Shown: piece by piece, positions 5,888 through 7,296 of the stretch
Numbering within the stretch: position 1 is the stretch's first letter
Layout: every line of letters starts with the position of its first letter
Assembly (NCBI GenBank): GCA_003170875.1
Contig: PMYJ01000057.1
Coordinates: forward strand, 22,394-29,689
Length of the DNA stretch: 7,296 nt
Direction of reading: 5' to 3'
Source of the DNA: Candidatus Dormiibacterota bacterium
GTDB lineage: Bacteria > Chloroflexota > Dormibacteria > Aeolococcales > Aeolococcaceae
Position numbers and translations under genes: made by a program
The notes under the pieces: generated by a model
Seen by the model: only the letters and a program-made list of their open reading frames with translations
What the model was told of the DNA's origin: nothing
The model's database searches: none

Positions 5888-5967
5888 CTCAGACCAAGAG
5901 TGCTCCGGGGGCACGGGCCGCCGCTGCCGCCGGCGACGGAATCATCCGGATGGGCACCGCGCCGATG

Positions 5968-7290
5968 TCAGGCCAGCTGATCGTCGACCGCCCCCGGGCT
6001 CTCGGCCGCCACAGACCGCTTGGATCCATCGCGATCGGTGAGAAACGGTTCGGGGCTCACGATCCGGACCGTCTGGATGCTCTGCCGGCGCACCTGGTCG
6101 ACGGTCAGGGTGGCCGAACCGAGAGGAAGGGCCGCCCCCGCCTTGGGGATCTCACCGAGACGCTCGTAGACCAGCCCGCCGATGGAGTCGGCCTCGGTCT
6201 CGCCGACGTCGAGGTGAAGCAGCTCGGCCACGTCATCGACCGGGAAGCGCGCGCTGATCACAACCTCGCGGTCGTTCACGAACTGGACGTCCTCCCGCTC
6301 GGCGACGTCGTACTCGTCCCGGATCGGGCCGACGATCTCCTCGATGAGGTCCTCGAAGGTGACGATCCCGGCGGTGCCGCCGTGCTCGTCGACGACGACG
6401 GCGATGTGCACCTTGCGCTCCTGCATCTCGCGGAGCAGCTCACCAACGTGTTTGCTCTCGGGGGTGAAGTAGGGCTCGCGGGCGAGCGCCGCGAGCGGCC
6501 GCGGGTCGCCGCTGCGTACCCCGTGACGGAGCAGGTCCTTGGCGTAGACGACCCCCACCACGTTGTCGATCGTCGTCTCGTAGAGGGGGATCCGGGAGTG
6601 GCCGTGGTTGACGATCAGGGAGATGAGGTCGCTCAGGCTGCGCGAGGCCTCAATGCCGACGACGTCGACCCGGGGCACCATGACCTCGTGGACCGCCTTG
6701 TCGGTCATCTCCAGGATGCCGTCGATCATCTGCCGCTCCTCCTGCTCCACCACGCCCTCCCGCTCGCCCATGGCGAGGATGAGCTTGAGCTCGTCCTCGG
6801 TGACGAACGGGCCCGGGGCGGAGCGGCCGCGGGTGAAGAGCCGGAGGAGAAGGCGGGACACTAGGGTCAGCGCCCCGATCAAGGGGCGCAGCAGCCGGGT
6901 CAGGAACTGGACCGGTGCGGCCAGGCGCAGCGCCAGCCGCTCGTTGAAACGCAGCGCCAGCGACTTGGGGGCGATCTCGCAGAAGACGAGGACGAAGACG
7001 GCGAGGGCGACGGTGGTCAGCGCCTGGGCGATGCCGTGGGTGTGGCCGGCGACGATCAGCGCGGTAGCCGTCGAAGCCACGATGACCGCGATGGTGTTGA
7101 TCGAGAGGATGGTCGAGAGGTAGCCGTTGGGGTTGTTGTGGAGGCGGACGACCCGGCTGGCCCGGTGGTCGCCATCCTCGGCAAGGGTGCGCATCCGGAG
7201 CCGGGAGACCGAGGTGAGCGCCGTCTCGGCGCCCGCGGCGAAAGCGGCGAGCACCAGGCTGACGGCGAGGAGAATCGCGAGCCAGGTCAT
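5968..7290 (-). CDS. CNNM/CBS-pair/CorC-domain membrane protein (hemolysin C/CorC family)
   Basis: This 440-residue inner-membrane protein belongs to the family annotated as HlyC/CorC or TlyC transporters, several members of which export Mg2+ or affect Mg/Co resistance; true hemolysin activity is not implied. Seen in order: a CNNM (DUF21) domain at about 1-180 with membrane segments near 3-21, 58-82 and 88-104 and the family motif EIAPKS (105-110); a CBS pair, CBS1 around 204-260 (MVPRVDVVGIEA, SRIPLYETTIDNVVGVVYAK) and CBS2 around 275-328 (HIAVVVDEHGGTAGIVTFED); and a CorC/HlyC C-terminal domain at about 338-412 with DSIGGLVYERLGEIPKAGA. CBS domains usually sense adenine nucleotides. The ATG at 7290 begins a normal family N terminus (MTWLAILLAV), but only six bases lie upstream and the frame is still open, so a slightly earlier start cannot be excluded. 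It is the first visible gene of the recO-glyS operon, 80 bases upstream of recO. Confidence 0.93.
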   Translation of the reverse strand: MTWLAILLAVSLVLAAFAAGAETALTSVSRLRMRTLAEDGDHRASRVVRLHNNPNGYLSTILSINTIAVIVASTATALIVAGHTHGIAQALTTVALAVFVLVFCEIAPKSLALRFNERLALRLAAPVQFLTRLLRPLIGALTLVSRLLLRLFTRGRSAPGPFVTEDELKLILAMGEREGVVEQEERQMIDGILEMTDKAVHEVMVPRVDVVGIEASRSLSDLISLIVNHGHSRIPLYETTIDNVVGVVYAKDLLRHGVRSGDPRPLAALAREPYFTPESKHVGELLREMQERKVHIAVVVDEHGGTAGIVTFEDLIEEIVGPIRDEYDVAEREDVQFVNDREVVISARFPVDDVAELLHLDVGETEADSIGGLVYERLGEIPKAGAALPLGSATLTVDQVRRQSIQTVRIVSPEPFLTDRDGSKRSVAAESPGAVDDQLA

Positions 7291-7296
7291 GGCCCG

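Noticed and set aside
5117..6864. Plus-strand open frames opposite recO and the CNNM/CBS gene
   Set aside because: They mirror conserved coding sequence on the other strand and have no support of their own.

Overview
This is high-GC chromosomal DNA (by eye about two thirds G+C) from a bacterium. It carries six recognisable housekeeping-type genes and one lineage-type membrane protein of unknown function. There are no tRNA or rRNA genes, mobile elements or CRISPR arrays. The G+C content, the single-chain (alpha2-type) glycyl-tRNA synthetase, the mycothiol-isomerase-fold protein and the recO/glyS/ppdK neighbourhood suggest a high-GC Terrabacteria lineage. Actinomycetota or a Dormibacterota/Chloroflexota-type organism would fit, but the sequence alone does not decide between them.

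Layout, left to right. (1) Positions 1-1088, minus strand: the N-terminal 362 residues of pyruvate, phosphate dikinase (ppdK), which runs off the left edge. It begins with an unusual 46-residue, strongly basic tail. (2) Positions 1089-1209: a short divergent intergenic region. (3) Positions 1210-1785, plus strand: peptide methionine sulfoxide reductase A (msrA). (4) Positions 1786-1961: a 176-base spacer with short inverted repeats. (5) Positions 1962-2951, plus strand: a membrane-anchored protein with two homologous repeats of about 88 residues outside the membrane. (6) Positions 2972-2998: a perfect 12-bp-stem hairpin between convergent genes, probably a bidirectional terminator. (7) Positions 3044-7290, minus strand: four collinear genes read from right to left. 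They are a CNNM/CBS/CorC-domain membrane protein, recO, glyS and a maleylpyruvate-isomerase-fold protein. Gaps are 80, 12 and 6 bases, so the last three are almost certainly one operon and the first probably belongs to it.

How the genes fit together. The CNNM-recO-glyS order matches the widespread bacterial ybeY-CNNM-era-recO-glyS cluster (RNA maturation, DNA repair, tRNA charging), but era is not between CNNM and recO here. ppdK also commonly lies near glyS in Gram-positive genomes. Here the two are separated by a plus-strand msrA/membrane-protein block facing the other way, and the isomerase-fold gene has been added to the end of the glyS operon. MsrA repairs oxidised methionine. If the isomerase-fold protein is thiol-dependent, both could relate to redox homeostasis, but nothing in the sequence links them directly.

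The window is mostly ordinary. The items most worth a second look are the duplicated-domain membrane protein and the basic tail on PPDK. I see no convincing evidence for a new multi-gene system.
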